Shown: positions 22,774-34,259, counted from the first letter of the stretch. The stretch: 64,000 bases of DNA from Holothuria scabra (GCA_037179385.1 CM074190.1:5098284-5162283), one strand, 5' to 3'. The notes: generated by a model not told the origin, from the sequence alone. A program made the numbers and translations.

Positions 22774-24273
22774 CTATATTTCAGCATACAAGTCACTCAT
22801 CTCCTTTTGTAGATTCTCTTCCCTAATTTTGCTTGAGTCATTTGGAGAGATGTGCCTGTCTTTATCAACTTTTGCATATAGATTACTACAGTCTTCCTCG
22901 CCCTCGTCAGTTTTAAATTCTGGGTTGTTATCTCTTCTTCTTCCGGGTTTTTCATTCTTCTTACTTACTTTGGAGTAAGAATGACCAACACTACTATAAT
23001 CTCCGTCAGCGGCGGACTCATCCCCTCGTGTTGCAGAGTAACCGTTTTGAGGTGTAGTGAGTCTTAGTTTGTTTGACGATACACCATTCCGTTCCGTGAA
23101 AGAATAATCATCTTCACTCGCTGGGGCAAGATCATAGACCATGTGCCCATTTCCAGGTGTTTTCAACTCTGCGTATTCTTCCTGAATTAAGCTGTTACCT
23201 GGATTATTTTTACCCATTGGTGGCAAATCGTAAGCCAAGGTCATTTGTGACTTGGCATTATGATTTTTTCTGTCAAGGTCATCACTGATGCTGTTGTATC
23301 CATCAAAAGCAGCGTTGCTATACGATTGACCTTCCGAATGTGTATGAATCTTTCTATCTGTTTCATTTTTTCTTCCAATTTTCAAAACAATGCATACAAT
23401 GAGTAAAACTAAAAGTATAGAAAAACCTATCCCTCCAGCTATAATACCAATGAGAAAGGGTTCGAACGATCCAGGGTTCGAAGTTGTAGTAGAAATAACA
23501 TTTTGTGTTGGTCGCATAGTGGAAGTGGTGCTTGTTTCCATTATACTGCAATCACTTTGATTACGTGCCCCTTCATTATCAAATACAACACTATTTATAA
23601 TGATGTCATTGAAAGATCGCATCTGTGGACCAATAGAACAAAACGAAGTCTTTTCACCTACAGTTTGAAGACAGTCATATCTAATATCCATATCTGTAGA
23701 AGTATCAAACTTCTCTAATCTCCGCTGAATTGTTTTTCCTCGATATGTTATTGTTTCAAATTCAGATCCTTCCAACGGCACTGTCCTGCTTTCTCCTTCA
23801 ATACTAGCAATCCACTTGCATTTATCATTTTCCAAGCAATAGCAAGACATCAGCAATAAATCACCTACTTCAAAGGGGTGTTCATCTGTTCCATTTCGAA
23901 AGCATTGTGGTCTTTTCTCGTTGAAGTTCAGAAGTAAAGTTTCCATTTCTGTTACATTTAACCCAGTATCTACATCAGCATAGGTTACGGTACAAGTATA
24001 TTCACCATTATCTCCTGCCGATACTTCATCAATGGTGTATTCTAGATAACCGACAGCAGTAGCCCTCGACGTCATTACTGACTCACTACGCTTGATTGTT
24101 ATCAAGGCATCTGTAATGCATCTTACACTGCAGTTGAGCATGATGTCTCTCTCTCCAACAAATATTACTTTATTGAATTCACTATTCAACAATTCAAAGA
24201 CGACATTTTGGGCTTTGCTTGGCGACTCAAAGACTGTTAAAAAAGTAACCATAAGCTTCAGTAACGACAGCAT
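22774..24273 (-). CDS. Ig-type single-pass receptor A, tyrosine-rich tail
   Basis: A 499-residue type I membrane protein in one exon. Residues 1-21 are a signal peptide with likely cleavage before Q22. A V-like Ig domain follows (C48 to C94, with the D88-N-G-E-Y-T-C core). A second disulfide-rich domain spans about 121-230 (C124, SCYCL with C144/C146, C152-K-W154, C201, C212). Then come a Ser/Thr-rich stalk (243-268), a membrane helix (about 272-297) and a 200-residue tail. Tail tyrosines include YDLP (348), YAEL (367), YDLA (380), YSSV (426), YSKV (433), YAKV (466) and the C-terminal YAEI (496). The ATG has A at -3, and an in-frame TAA lies five codons upstream, so the start is firm unless a 5' coding exon exists. 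Paralogous to the genes at 31070-32161 and 53955-55361. Likely a cell-surface signalling or adhesion receptor engaging SH2 proteins; the ligand is unknown. The second domain could be an Ig variant or something else. Confidence 0.93.
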   Translation of the reverse strand: MLSLLKLMVTFLTVFESPSKAQNVVFELLNSEFNKVIFVGERDIMLNCSVRCITDALITIKRSESVMTSRATAVGYLEYTIDEVSAGDNGEYTCTVTYADVDTGLNVTEMETLLLNFNEKRPQCFRNGTDEHPFEVGDLLLMSCYCLENDKCKWIASIEGESRTVPLEGSEFETITYRGKTIQRRLEKFDTSTDMDIRYDCLQTVGEKTSFCSIGPQMRSFNDIIINSVVFDNEGARNQSDCSIMETSTTSTMRPTQNVISTTTSNPGSFEPFLIGIIAGGIGFSILLVLLIVCIVLKIGRKNETDRKIHTHSEGQSYSNAAFDGYNSISDDLDRKNHNAKSQMTLAYDLPPMGKNNPGNSLIQEEYAELKTPGNGHMVYDLAPASEDDYSFTERNGVSSNKLRLTTPQNGYSATRGDESAADGDYSSVGHSYSKVSKKNEKPGRRRDNNPEFKTDEGEEDCSNLYAKVDKDRHISPNDSSKIREENLQKEMSDLYAEI

Positions 24274-25684
24274 AATGGCAAGATTTTACTTAAAATGGAG
24301 GTAAAATATTAATGTCAACTGTGATGCAGAATATCCTGGTTGAGTTGAAGACAAGTTGCCAATTATTTTGTTGGGCCTATCCAACAACGCACCCACTGAG
24401 GCATTTACACAGTGTTTTCCTTACAATGATAAGAATAGTACACAGGAACTAGCTTCTTTTGTCATATTTACAATTACATACGTAAATTATCCATTTCTAT
24501 CAAAAAGAGTGACTCAAACCGTTCACGGTTCACTGACTATGACCAATTGTAATACAAATAGGGTAGTTATATATCTTTTCTCTTCTTTGACTTTTCAGAG
24601 GTTTCCACTGAAATGGTATCGCCTATGCTGCAATAAACACAGGTTTCATATTAAAGAGCCTTGTTCTTCAAACGGGAAAATGATAAAGCCAGTCGTAAGT
24701 CCACAAATTTTTAGGGTTAGGGAACGCTGTGTAACGTCGTAATTAGGCGAGTGTTCACGTGTGACGTACAGGGAACGAAGTTCATACCGAGATAGGCTGG
24801 GGGGGGGGAGACCGGGATCAGTTCGCAACATTAGATTTTCAAAAAGACGAATCCCGGTTTCGATGATTTCGTTAGGCAGATAATTATAAAATGTCACATT
24901 TATTAATTTCAATGTAATTTCCAAATATTCGCACACGCTTTTGTAACACATTGATATAAGTCTAACACCTGTTTTAGATTTGTTGGTTGCAAAAGAGTAT
25001 AGGTTACACAATTAGGATAATTCTCTTTTGTATAGGCGTGATTCTAAAAATAGCACAATACGGGATCGATAAGAATATTTCTTCACTTTTTGTTACTTTT
25101 TCATAGATTCATAACCCAAATGAACCTTTCGTATGAGACGTTCCGTGTGTCAATACTACTCAGTCCTTGGTATTGAAAGGGGCTGATATATCCAGCTTTG
25201 CACCTTTCAGAGCAAGCTAATTGTAAGCCTGAAAGCCCACATTTATACATAGAGAGCGTTTAGACTACATGACGGTTTTATGTGTAATGCAAGTTGAGGA
25301 TGTGCAGTTTTATAGCGGTTTGAGTCTGCATAAAGAGTCGGGGTTCAAGTCAGCTAGTTTTGACTGTTAGGAATGCCTTAATTGAGAAAATTGAAATTGC
25401 TGGGAAAAGAGGAGAAACGTTCTTTTATAAAACCTTTCGAAGTCTAAGTTTTTAATTCGAACTTCAAGTATTTTTTACTTTTTGAACAGAACCCACGGTG
25501 TTTCGGCTCCCTTTGCGGGTCCAAATTGTTCATTAGACACTTCCGTAAACCGTCGCTCGTGCTGGCTTCCAGTTGTTCAGTCCCTTAACAAAAACTTGGC
25601 ATTCTTGAGGGGTTAAATCCAACCGTCCAACCATCCTTACCGTACAGTTTAAATCCCTCCCGCTACTAGCTTTTAGTAGTAATG
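24274..25684. other. Upstream region of receptor A, no element identified
   Basis: No clear TATA box or other promoter element could be assigned. A G-run lies at 24801-24810. Short frames here (for example the minus strand of 24646-25011) show no family resemblance to the receptors. Confidence 0.4.
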
Positions 25685-25686
25685 TA

Positions 25687-26159
25687 ACCTCGGGGTCTAC
25701 GTTAGTTACTTGTCAGTTTTCACATCCTTTCACTGAATTCCAAAAGTGTACAACGCAGAGACTCTGTACAAGGTGATCGTATTCTGTCGAGTTAACAACC
25801 TTTCACTGCAATGATGATCAGCTGAATAACAGCTTTCTGTGCACTTGAACGCACTGATCAAAGCACCCGCGCGTATACAAGACAAAGTACATTCAATCTG
25901 CTGCGAGGACATTTCTGTGGAACGCGGGTCGGACCGGTTCATGCGACACTGACGAAATCTGGGTTAATTTGTTGCATGAAAAATACGAATTATGTATGAG
26001 AAATGTCCCACAATTTCTTTTTCTAACAAAAATTTTGAGAAATGGATAAAGGGCATATCATTTCATCAAATTTCTCCACTTTCATCAAATTTCCCTAAAA
26101 TATTTTCCGGGGGGGGGGCAACTTTCCCCCTGCCCCCCCCCCCAGTAGCTCCGCCACTG
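25687..26159 (-). mobile_element. hAT-like family, truncated copy 3
   Basis: Corresponds to the right-hand 420 bp of copy 2 (21266-21686): CCTCGGGGTCTACG, ACTTGTCAGTTTTCACATCC, AACAGCTTTCTGTGCACT, GAGGACATTTCTGTGGAACG, then G and C tracts and AGTAGCTCCGCCACTG, with one substitution in the terminus. The other end is absent, so the copy is immobile. It also carries a ~60-bp segment (about 25745-25810) not seen in copy 2. Confidence 0.85.
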
Positions 26160-28158
26160 CAAGTAATGTTTCTTCGTGTACTTATCATGATTTCCCGATG
26201 CCAAAAATGTACAACGAACGGTGATTAATTTCCATAACTTTTTCCCCCCTGTAAGATTGCTTGATTTAGCTCTAGCTGGTTTAATCTTAATCTTCGCAAA
26301 GTAAACCATTATTACATTAAAACCTTAAAACGAGACCTGAAAATAAAACAAAATATATAATGACCGATTTCATACAAGAATGTGAAAGAGAGGGATAGTC
26401 ACATGGGCGCAGATAGGAGTAAGGGGAGAACTTGCCCTCCCCTGGAAAATAAAAAACCTGAAGAAACGAAGAAAACTAATGCATTTTCCATTGCATTTGG
26501 GGGCACGCTTCGAGCGCCGGAATTTTTTACGCATTTTTGGATTTTGAAAAATGAAAAAGGGGTTTTCTGACCGGGATAGTCGGGGGGGGGGGGGGAGCCG
26601 TGCGGAATGTTTCTGTCCTCCTCATTTTCCACTGGGGGCTGTCGCCTCCTCAGTCCCCCGCTTTCAACGCCTATGTACTGCACTGCTGGAGGCACCCTCA
26701 TCCTTAGTTAGAATTTCCCGCTGCACGTCTGTTGTGTTGGATGGATGCTGTGGGGGCAACAGGGGGAGGGTTGAGAAGTAATACCCCTTTGAAAAGTGTC
26801 GGTATACTTACCCTGTTGCCATCACCGACCCCTCACTTCTGACACCCAAATTTCACTACTGAAAGGAAGTATCTCACTATTCTGTGATCATTCTTTTATT
26901 CTTCGTATTTTCTCTACATAGAAAAATAGGCTATTGTTGTAACATTCTAAGAGATGTATGAATCCAAATCTAATGAAACCGTTGCAGTCATTACATAAGC
27001 GGATTTTTACCACTTATAACTGTACCAACCTGCATGAAATAGTTCAGCTACATCAATTGATAACATGTTGATGGCATTAGTAACTAACATAACTTAAAAA
27101 GGACTAATATGGTTTCAGACCTCTAATCTTGGACAAAACTGTTGGGACACTTTGCCATAATATTCTTGAATTTCAATTCAAAGGTTTGCATGAATCCCCC
27201 CTCCCCCAGCTCCCCCGTTCAATGTTGTGCTGAAAGAGTGACTGTATGCCGTGAATAGGCTAACTGTGCTCAACACTGCCAAGGGGAGCGGGGTGTCCCA
27301 AGGAGTTTTGTCCAAGATTGTAGGCCTGCTTACGCAATTCCCCCTGCCATTTACCTTACAAAAGAAAACAATCAAATATAAAGTTGTGTGGTATGTTTAG
27401 TGCCCATACAATGTGTCCTTTTGGTTTAATGTTTCACAAAAATGTATACACATGTTTAAATACACTAAACTTTCCGAGCATTAATCGTTAAATTCCCAAC
27501 TGGCATTGTAAGAGCCACCCCCCACTTGCACGGGCTTTATGGACTATAAGCTTACCCTTACCGGCCAGACGGATTGCACATAGGGGAGACACTAGCGTCA
27601 ACGACGCTGATTTCACGTACCATCAGTTCAGTGATAAAGTGTGGGCTGATAGTGGTCAACTTGGAGTGGCTAAATCTTGTTATAATTTTCTAGCGGCATG
27701 ATTCTTGCAATCACTTTGAATACAACGAATAATTTCAAAATTTTTTACAAGGAACAAAGTGTGCTTATCGTGGTAGTATTGAGTAAACAATCTCAAAAGC
27801 AAATCTTCCTCCTTACTTAACAAGCATTGGCTGCCATCACAGGGTATTTAATGAAAAGTTCACATAATAGAGAATGAACTACGTATGAAAAACTCCAATT
27901 GTTGACATAAGTTGTAAACCGCATTCACAATCTCCCGTGAGACAAAGTGAGACAAAGTGCAGTTATATTCGATATATTAGGGAGACATTTAACATTAGGG
28001 AGACAAATCCTGTCTCCTTAATACTTCACACTATTTTAAAGCCTCTTCTGTTTAGCATTTTTTATCTCTATGTTAGCGCTTTTGCTCTCTCTTTACTATG
28101 CCATTGGGTAGTCTGCATGGATACATCAATGGCGATGTTATTTACCATTGAAATGCAG
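26160..28158. other. Intergenic; imperfect inverted repeat at 27119-27329
   Basis: No gene recognised. CTCTAATCTTGGACAAAACT (27121-27140) is mirrored by AGTTTTGTCCAAGATTGTAG (27303-27322), with a weakly paired interior rich in CCCC and GGGG, so a small decayed foldback is likely. The GC-rich block at 26575-26680, with a G run at 26581-26595, has no partner I could identify. Confidence 0.5.
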
Positions 28159-28398
28159 CACTCTAAAAAATATTTAAACGATTTTGTTTAAAAATTAGGA
28201 TACTCACGAAAATGAGTATTTCTGCTCGAAATAAGTGAGTACTTCAACTCAATTTGTGTAAAATTTTGCACAAATTCAGCAATTTGTGTAAAATTTTGCA
28301 CAAATTCAGTTGAAGTACTCACTTATTTCGAGTAGAAATACTCATCTTCGTGAGTATCCTAATTTTTAAACAAAATCGTTTAAATATTTTTTAGAGTG
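28159..28398. mobile_element. 240-bp palindromic MITE, copy 2
   Basis: Same length and near-identical sequence to 3767-4006, with CACTCTAAAAAATATTTAAA at the left and its complement at the right. The high similarity of the two copies across 24 kb indicates recent activity of the family. No target duplication evident. Confidence 0.9.
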
Positions 28399-28660
28399 AG
28401 GTGTCTTATTTGGTGCGCAGTATGTGTATGTATAATAAGGAGACTAAATATATTGATTTCTTTAAAAAATAATTTATTTAATTAAAACTTGTGTGTTAAA
28501 GATTTGATAACACACATACCAGAAGTTAAAGGGTATCATCAACAGTTACCTTTGTCTCCCTAAGGAAGGAACATTTTTATAATTAAATCTTCTTAAATAA
28601 GACATAAACTTGAAACAAAAGGAAAAGCATTCAGTTGAAATAAAATAATACAGGTCTAGT

Positions 28661-29638
28661 TTAAAGTGGGCATGACACGGCAAAAATAAGTTTCTCGGTA
28701 AATATTCTCCGGGTACAACTTGACATAAAGTAGGTGTTTTCTCTACTAAATTATGTTCATAAACACCGGAATACGACGTTTTTAATTCCCAATGACAGTC
28801 CAGGCTCAGCCCATTTGAAAACCGAAAGCGTAAAACGTATATGGGCGCGTCTCAAGATGGTGACGTCATTGGAGGCTTGGCAACACTGTACCAGGGAGCT
28901 CGCAATCATCGAATCATGTTCATAGTAACGCGTGTTCGCAAGTACATAATTGCAAACACTGGTGCTACGATAGCAGCGAGCGTGGCCAGTGACTACATTG
29001 TGAATTGCGCATTGCGCGGTGACTGCTTAGTATTCGCAATAGCACTTTCACCAAACAGCTCAAGACGCGCTCGAGGTGGGGACGCGCTTGTTATGATTGA
29101 CCAGAGCCATATATTTACAGAGTTTGGCCAATGCGGGACCTATTCTAGTTGGCCAAACTCTCTAAATATATGGCTCTGGGATTGACCATACATGTTCATA
29201 GCTGTTCTGTAAAGCGCCCGGACAGCGTATTTCTTGCACAAAAACAAAACTTTTCTTACCTGCGCCCGTATTCACGCGAACATATAGGCCAATGATATGC
29301 TCCGAATCCCCACTTGCGTTTTGTATGTTGGACGAGTATTGTGATGTAATCCTTTTCATGAAGTTGCTAAGGTTATAGATCATTTTACCGAGTGTCACAT
29401 TAGTTCCACATCTAGATGCGCGTTTTTAACTAGGGCGGGGTTTGTGCCGCCAATTGCGTCATAAAATTCAGGTTGACATGTTGCGGCATTTTTTGTAATT
29501 GGATTTTGAACGTTTTTCTTCAGATATCATTTACGCCGAATTGTACAAGTTTTTAATGAGGTAAGAGATATTTGTAAAATACTGTATCGAATCTTGCAAT
29601 ACACAAAAGTTGCAGTTGCCGTGTCATATCCACTTTAA
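28661..29638. mobile_element. 978-bp element with 23-bp terminal inverted repeats
   Basis: Left end TTAAAGTGGGCATGACACGG plus CAA (28661-28683) is complementary to the right end TTGCCGTGTCATATCCACTTTAA (29616-29638) at all but two positions. The interior is non-coding apart from chance frames and contains the strong hairpin at 29101-29179. It behaves like a non-autonomous DNA transposon. The superfamily is not assignable, because flanking duplications are not clear. Confidence 0.75.
29101..29179. repeat. Hairpin with ~31-bp arms inside the 978-bp element
   Basis: CCAGAGCCATATATTTACAG and AGTTTGGCCAA pair with TTGGCCAAACTCTCTAAATA and TATGGCTCTGG, leaving a ~17-base loop (ATGCGGGACCTATTCTA). 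It could be a nested small palindromic insertion. Confidence 0.85.
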
Positions 29639-30041
29639 GTTAATTATTTTTGACAAGATCAGTTTGTTCAATCTTTCTTTCCTTCGAGTAAAATATTTTT
29701 GACCTTTTAACAAAATTTATTGTAAAGCCTTCAATACCAAACACTACTTCTAATCGCAATGATTAGAATGTAAGTTTTAACTTGTATCAAGCTAGGTTTG
29801 TTTTTCGATTGCGAAGAATTTTGTAAACTAACTTGGAATTCTTTTTTTCGACTTCCTGATAATCCTGGCCACGGTTCTTCTGTAAAGGTCTTGCAGTTAC
29901 GTCATGGATTGGCCATGCTGGATGGCAATCATGCCAAATACACGTGGTTTTGTTCTGATCGAATGCACTGCATAGTGTGCACTTTGGTAAGCAGTTCATC
30001 GAGCAAAGCCATCGAGTGTGGTCTACGACGTAGAGCTCATA

Positions 30042-30597
30042 ATGAGTCGATCACTTAACAAACTCTGTTACCATAAAAATATGAAATCAATGAAACTTGA
30101 CAGTGATATTTTGTAATATGCCTTCCTCTTTGTGCTATATTTTGGTGTTGTTTGGATTGAGAAATCTGTAGAAAATGAACCTTGATATGTAGGTGCCAGT
30201 ACGGGTGGCAATGAATATGAAGTAATCTGGAGTCAATCACTTCATAAAACAATGAAATAAAATCCCATAAATAACCACATTTAAGGAAAGTTTTTCGAAT
30301 AATGATAAAGAATTGTCTCTCTTCTATCAGAATTCTTATTTGGAACTTCATAAATGACATTCTCGTCATCATTTTTAGTAATTTTTGCACATTTCTTGTT
30401 CATACTTTTGCTGAAACTTGAAAATCTGGCCAAGGCAAACATTTTTGCTTTAAACATCAAAAATATGATGACAAATAATTGGTTTTGATGTTACGTGAAC
30501 TGTATATGCATCGCAGGTTATTCAGCATTGCAATCACATCGCACATCGTACTGGCGTTTAGAAGGCAGTGATCGACTCATGATAGTGATCGACTCAT
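30042..30597. repeat. Possible element with ATGAGTCGATCACT inverted ends
   Basis: ATGAGTCGATCACT at 30043-30056 is mirrored by AGTGATCGACTCAT at 30567-30580, which is then duplicated in tandem at 30584-30597. A ~550-bp element with short inverted ends is one reading. Chance plus local slippage is the alternative. Interior non-coding. Confidence 0.4.
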
Positions 30598-30686
30598 GAT
30601 AACTTACTATGCTAAAAACTGGCCGCTAGGGAGTATCACACGTCATATGAAATGCCTCTATTCATGAATGTGCAAGTACGAAAAAT

Positions 30687-30868
30687 AGTGAGCTTTAGAT
30701 TTCACGACGCGGACCTCATCTACAACGAAATGACGTCATTTGTATCAATGCCATTTCGAACGCGACGCGAAATAACGCTACACTCAGTTGTTAAATGACA
30801 GGGGAAACGCAGGTTGTGACGTCATTACGTTCCAGCTGACGTCCGCGTCGTGAAATCTTAAGCTCACT
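30687..30868. mobile_element. 182-bp MITE carrying two TGACGTCA sites
   Basis: AGTGAGCTTTAGATTTCACG plus ACGCGGAC (30687-30714) is mirrored by GTCCGCGTCGTGAAATCT plus TAAGCTCACT at the right end, with one mismatch. The interior holds two exact cAMP-response-type octamers TGACGTCA (30731-30738 and 30817-30824). TA flanks both ends (A|TA and TA|ATG), compatible with a TA duplication. It lies about 200 bp downstream of the receptor B stop. Confidence 0.8.
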
Positions 30869-31069
30869 AATGAATAGAATTGACCGACTTATTACTTCCG
30901 CCTTCCGCTAAGCAAACTCCATCCGGGGTAAATTTCGGCTATTAATTGGAGTGACATTTGTACTCTTTTATCAAATATATCTTCCCATCTATTCAATCTC
31001 GGCCATAATTTTTCCCAGGAAATTGCTCACCATTGCATGAAGATTTTTACCTTTCCTAAGTTCATTTTT

Positions 31070-32161
31070 CTATGTGAAGCTTGGATATTTTGAAGGCACA
31101 CTGCGATATACATTACCTTCATCGGAGTCCAACACAGTTATATAGTAGAGATGATTATCGTGACACATACCGTTATCATTGTATGATGCATTATTGTACA
31201 ACCGGTTCGAGTATATATTTTCAGTGTTGTCTTTTGCTTCCTTTCCTTTCCTCGTTTTCAAAAGTATTAAAATGATAGCAAATGGCAGAAACACAACAGG
31301 GACGATCCCACATACTATAACGAGTCCTATAACGAATTCGTAGTTTTCGTGACGCACAATAGAAGTTGCTTCTGGAGTCTGACTTGATGTTGATTGAAAA
31401 GTTGAAACTTCGGAAGGGCTCGTAGAAAGCAAAGCACAACTTTTCTCTCTTAAAACTTCATCATTGGATGAAACACTGTTTATGATCGTGTCTTGGGAGG
31501 ATATAATCTGTGGTCCAATAGAACAGAAGTCATTCTGGCCTCTTAATCGGACGCAGTCATATCTAATGTCCATGTTAGTAGACATTACATACTGCTCTAT
31601 TAATCTTTGAATTTTCTTCCCACGATGTAATACGTTTTCGAATGTAGAATTCAAGTGCGCTACCGTCTGTGCACCTTCTATGGTAGCAGTCCATATACAA
31701 CTATCATTCTGTAAGCAGTAACAAGACATTAACAATAAATCCCCTGCTTGATAAGCCTTTCCTTCGGTTCCGTTACGGAAGCATTGAGGTCGCCTCTCCT
31801 GGACATTTAGAATTAAATTCTCTGTTTGTGTGATATTCAGTCCGGTGGTGATATCAATGTAACTTACAATGCAAGAATAATTTCCATGATGTTTCACGGA
31901 TATATCTTTAATGGTGTATTGTGAATATCCTTCATTTGTACTCTTTCTTGCTACTTCTAATTCACCGTGTTTGATAGTTATCTCAGCACGTTCAACGCAC
32001 GTTACACTACAGTTTAAAACGATGCCTTTCTCTCCTTCAAATATTACTTCATTGAACTCACTGTCAACCAATTCAAATGTAACATCTTGCATGTTTCCTG
32101 GCACCATCAACATAGACAGGCAAAACAGAGAAATAGATGCAGCTTGATGAATGAAAACCAT
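31070..32161 (-). CDS. Ig-type single-pass receptor B, short ITAM/ITIM-like tail
   Basis: A 363-residue paralogue of receptor A in one exon. Signal peptide (1-24, mature start probably Q25), then the family motif V27-T-F-E...S-E-F-N-E-V-I-F-x-G-E, a V-like Ig domain (C51 to C97; the usual Asp before G-x-Y-x-C is His) and the second domain with C127, SCYCL (C147/C149), C155-I-W157, C203 and C213. Then a Ser/Thr-rich stalk (245-268), a membrane helix (about 276-301) and a 62-residue tail. Tail motifs: L338-Y-Y-I-T-V343 fits the ITIM consensus, and Y340-I-T-V plus eight residues plus Y352-R-S-V has ITAM spacing with Val in place of Leu/Ile. ATG context is good (A at -3, G at +4), with an in-frame TAG four codons upstream. 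A donor-like AAG|GTAATG (minus strand, near 31115) lies inside the tail, so a spliced longer tail cannot be excluded. Confidence 0.92.
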   Translation of the reverse strand: MVFIHQAASISLFCLSMLMVPGNMQDVTFELVDSEFNEVIFEGEKGIVLNCSVTCVERAEITIKHGELEVARKSTNEGYSQYTIKDISVKHHGNYSCIVSYIDITTGLNITQTENLILNVQERRPQCFRNGTEGKAYQAGDLLLMSCYCLQNDSCIWTATIEGAQTVAHLNSTFENVLHRGKKIQRLIEQYVMSTNMDIRYDCVRLRGQNDFCSIGPQIISSQDTIINSVSSNDEVLREKSCALLSTSPSEVSTFQSTSSQTPEATSIVRHENYEFVIGLVIVCGIVPVVFLPFAIILILLKTRKGKEAKDNTENIYSNRLYNNASYNDNGMCHDNHLYYITVLDSDEGNVYRSVPSKYPSFT

Positions 32162-34164
32162 TTTCGGATCCTATGATAGTGAACAGCGGCTTAAAATATA
32201 AAATGTCCCTTCCTTCTCAATGTTTAATATTCAGCTGTTCAGGTATAGGCCTACGCGCTTTAAAAAAACATGGTCCGGCCTGTTTTATTTCTGTGTCACA
32301 GTCGATACGTGACCACAACCGACAATGGAAATTTATTTCAGTGCACGGTTAACTATTAAGTTGCTAAGGTTAGAACATTTCCTTGTACTGTTGTATAAGA
32401 CTCATTCACTAGTGTATAAGCGTTTCGTCCAACAAGAGCAAAGATGGACGGTAATAAAAAATGACGGTCACGCAATAAAACTTGTTAGTAAACAACTTGA
32501 ATAAATTGGAATGTGAAGAATATCATTCAATAACCTCTCGTGGTTTCACAGCAAAAATGAGAGTTACCTGAAAGTAACCACAACAATTTTAACGATAAAG
32601 ATTTCCTTAATAAAACATAAAAATAAATACAAGCTTTACCCTTTTCACAGGGAAGCACTATAATTTCAAGTTCTTTAGAAATTACCCATGCTTGCATTGC
32701 ATAACGCACAATTAAGACTCGTCTGCTTTGGCTCCGATTTACGTTCTTCAAAGAGGAAATAAGAGCACACATATCTGATTTTACTTGCAGTCATAAGGAA
32801 GATGCACATATCTTTTTGGAGGGCAGCTGTACTTACACTTTCATAAAATGGTATTGACTAAAAACAATGCAGTCCGACGTATTTTGGCTCCATTGCTTAC
32901 CATCCCGGGTTGAACTGGGTTAGACAAAGACATGTAATTGCGCTTTTGTGAAACAAATGGCTGTTCCCTGCTATCTGAATCCGTAATAAAAGACCAATAT
33001 TCTACCAATAACTTTGCATTCTAGTGAGGGTGGGAACCACCAATGGAAGGTGCGTAGTTACAAACGAACCTCCGTAACGCACTCTAACACTTGCGCACGC
33101 CATCAAATAGAGCATGGTTCTGCAATATTACTGTAGACTTAGGCGGTAAAATTTGCAATGCAAAGGTTGCATGTTTTATCAATAACATCCCCTGCTGCAA
33201 TATTTAAGGTTCAAGCTTGGAACAGCCCAGAATAGCAAAGAGCTGAACCAGAAATTTTCCACAGTAGAGTTCTTGTATTCGATTAAAAAAACTTTTGGTA
33301 AAATGATTGCTACATGCTCATAAAAGAAAAGCACGTAGTCAAGAGTGATGCTTTACAAGTATGAAGTTCGTTAAAATATGTTTTGGTATATGAGGTGATA
33401 TGGTCAATCAAATAGAGCCAAAGGGAATATGCCAGTGTGTGCTACTAGTATTATGGCGTAAAACAAGGCCTTCATACAGGGAAGGGAGAAGGTGCAGTTA
33501 ACTAGGCTCCAGACATTTTCAATTTCCAATGGTGTGTGAAAAGGTGATTCCTTTAAAATAGAAATTTTTAGATATGGAATGTGCTACTTTTGGTAAATAC
33601 GAGACATGCGCGTATTATTGACGATATTTTGAAAAACATCATTGTTGTACAAATAAGGAGTGTGACAAGCTGCGGCGACAAAGGATGTCAAAATGGGGGG
33701 GGGGGGAGACTAAGGGCTCAGATGCATGTTGGTGGCAAAAAGTTTCGGGCGCAACGCGAAACAGAGGCCAAAACGCCCGTTCCTGCGAGTGGAATTCGCC
33801 CCTGAAGCTTTTAGGTTTAATCATATCTCTGGATGAGAACTTAAGTCTCTGGAGAGGTATGTTATTCATGTTTTCTTCTAACATTTCGATCTTGGGGTGA
33901 CAAGGTGCAAAAGACCCCTGTTCCCTCCCCCGTAGCGCCGCTACAGGCTGTGGTGGCAACCATGATTTTGGAGCTTAGGAGGGGTTGCAGCACGTTGTAG
34001 TCACAAGTTTGTGTGCTTTGAAGGGTAATGTACTTGAGTCCAGATCACGATAACGTCTATGCAAATTGAACTGAGGTACTTAAGACACCAACGTCAATCT
34101 GAAATGATTCAAAGATTGCTTGGTGGACCAAAATTCCATGAAAATAAATAACAATACATTGTTA
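32162..34164. other. Upstream region of receptor B, nothing firm
   Basis: No second exon or related ectodomain seen. A weak TATA-like stretch (plus strand TTAAAATATAAAAT at 32191-32204) lies about 35 bp upstream of the ATG, too close to be convincing. The GC-rich stretch at 33660-33960, with a G run near 33696, is repeat-like but has no partner here. Confidence 0.35.
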
Positions 34165-34259
34165 GAAGAAGGAAGGTTAGTAGTAGTAGCCATTCCGACT
34201 CTAAAGTTGTGTAGCATCACACAAATAAACAGGAGAAACACTCGCAATTTCATGTTACT

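Noticed and set aside
24646..25011. 121-codon minus-strand frame upstream of receptor A, considered as a 5' exon.
   Set aside because: Receptor A has its own signal peptide preceded by an in-frame stop, and this frame has no Ig-like features.
28841..29185. 114-codon plus-strand frame.
   Set aside because: Lies within the 978-bp TIR element and crosses its internal hairpin.
30985..31025. Downstream of receptor B the minus strand has ATTATGGCCGAGATTGAATAG, vaguely like the LYAEI-stop end of receptor A, a possible alternative last exon.
   Set aside because: Similarity is a few bases with indels and no convincing acceptor was seen. The uninterrupted frame ending at 31070 is simpler.
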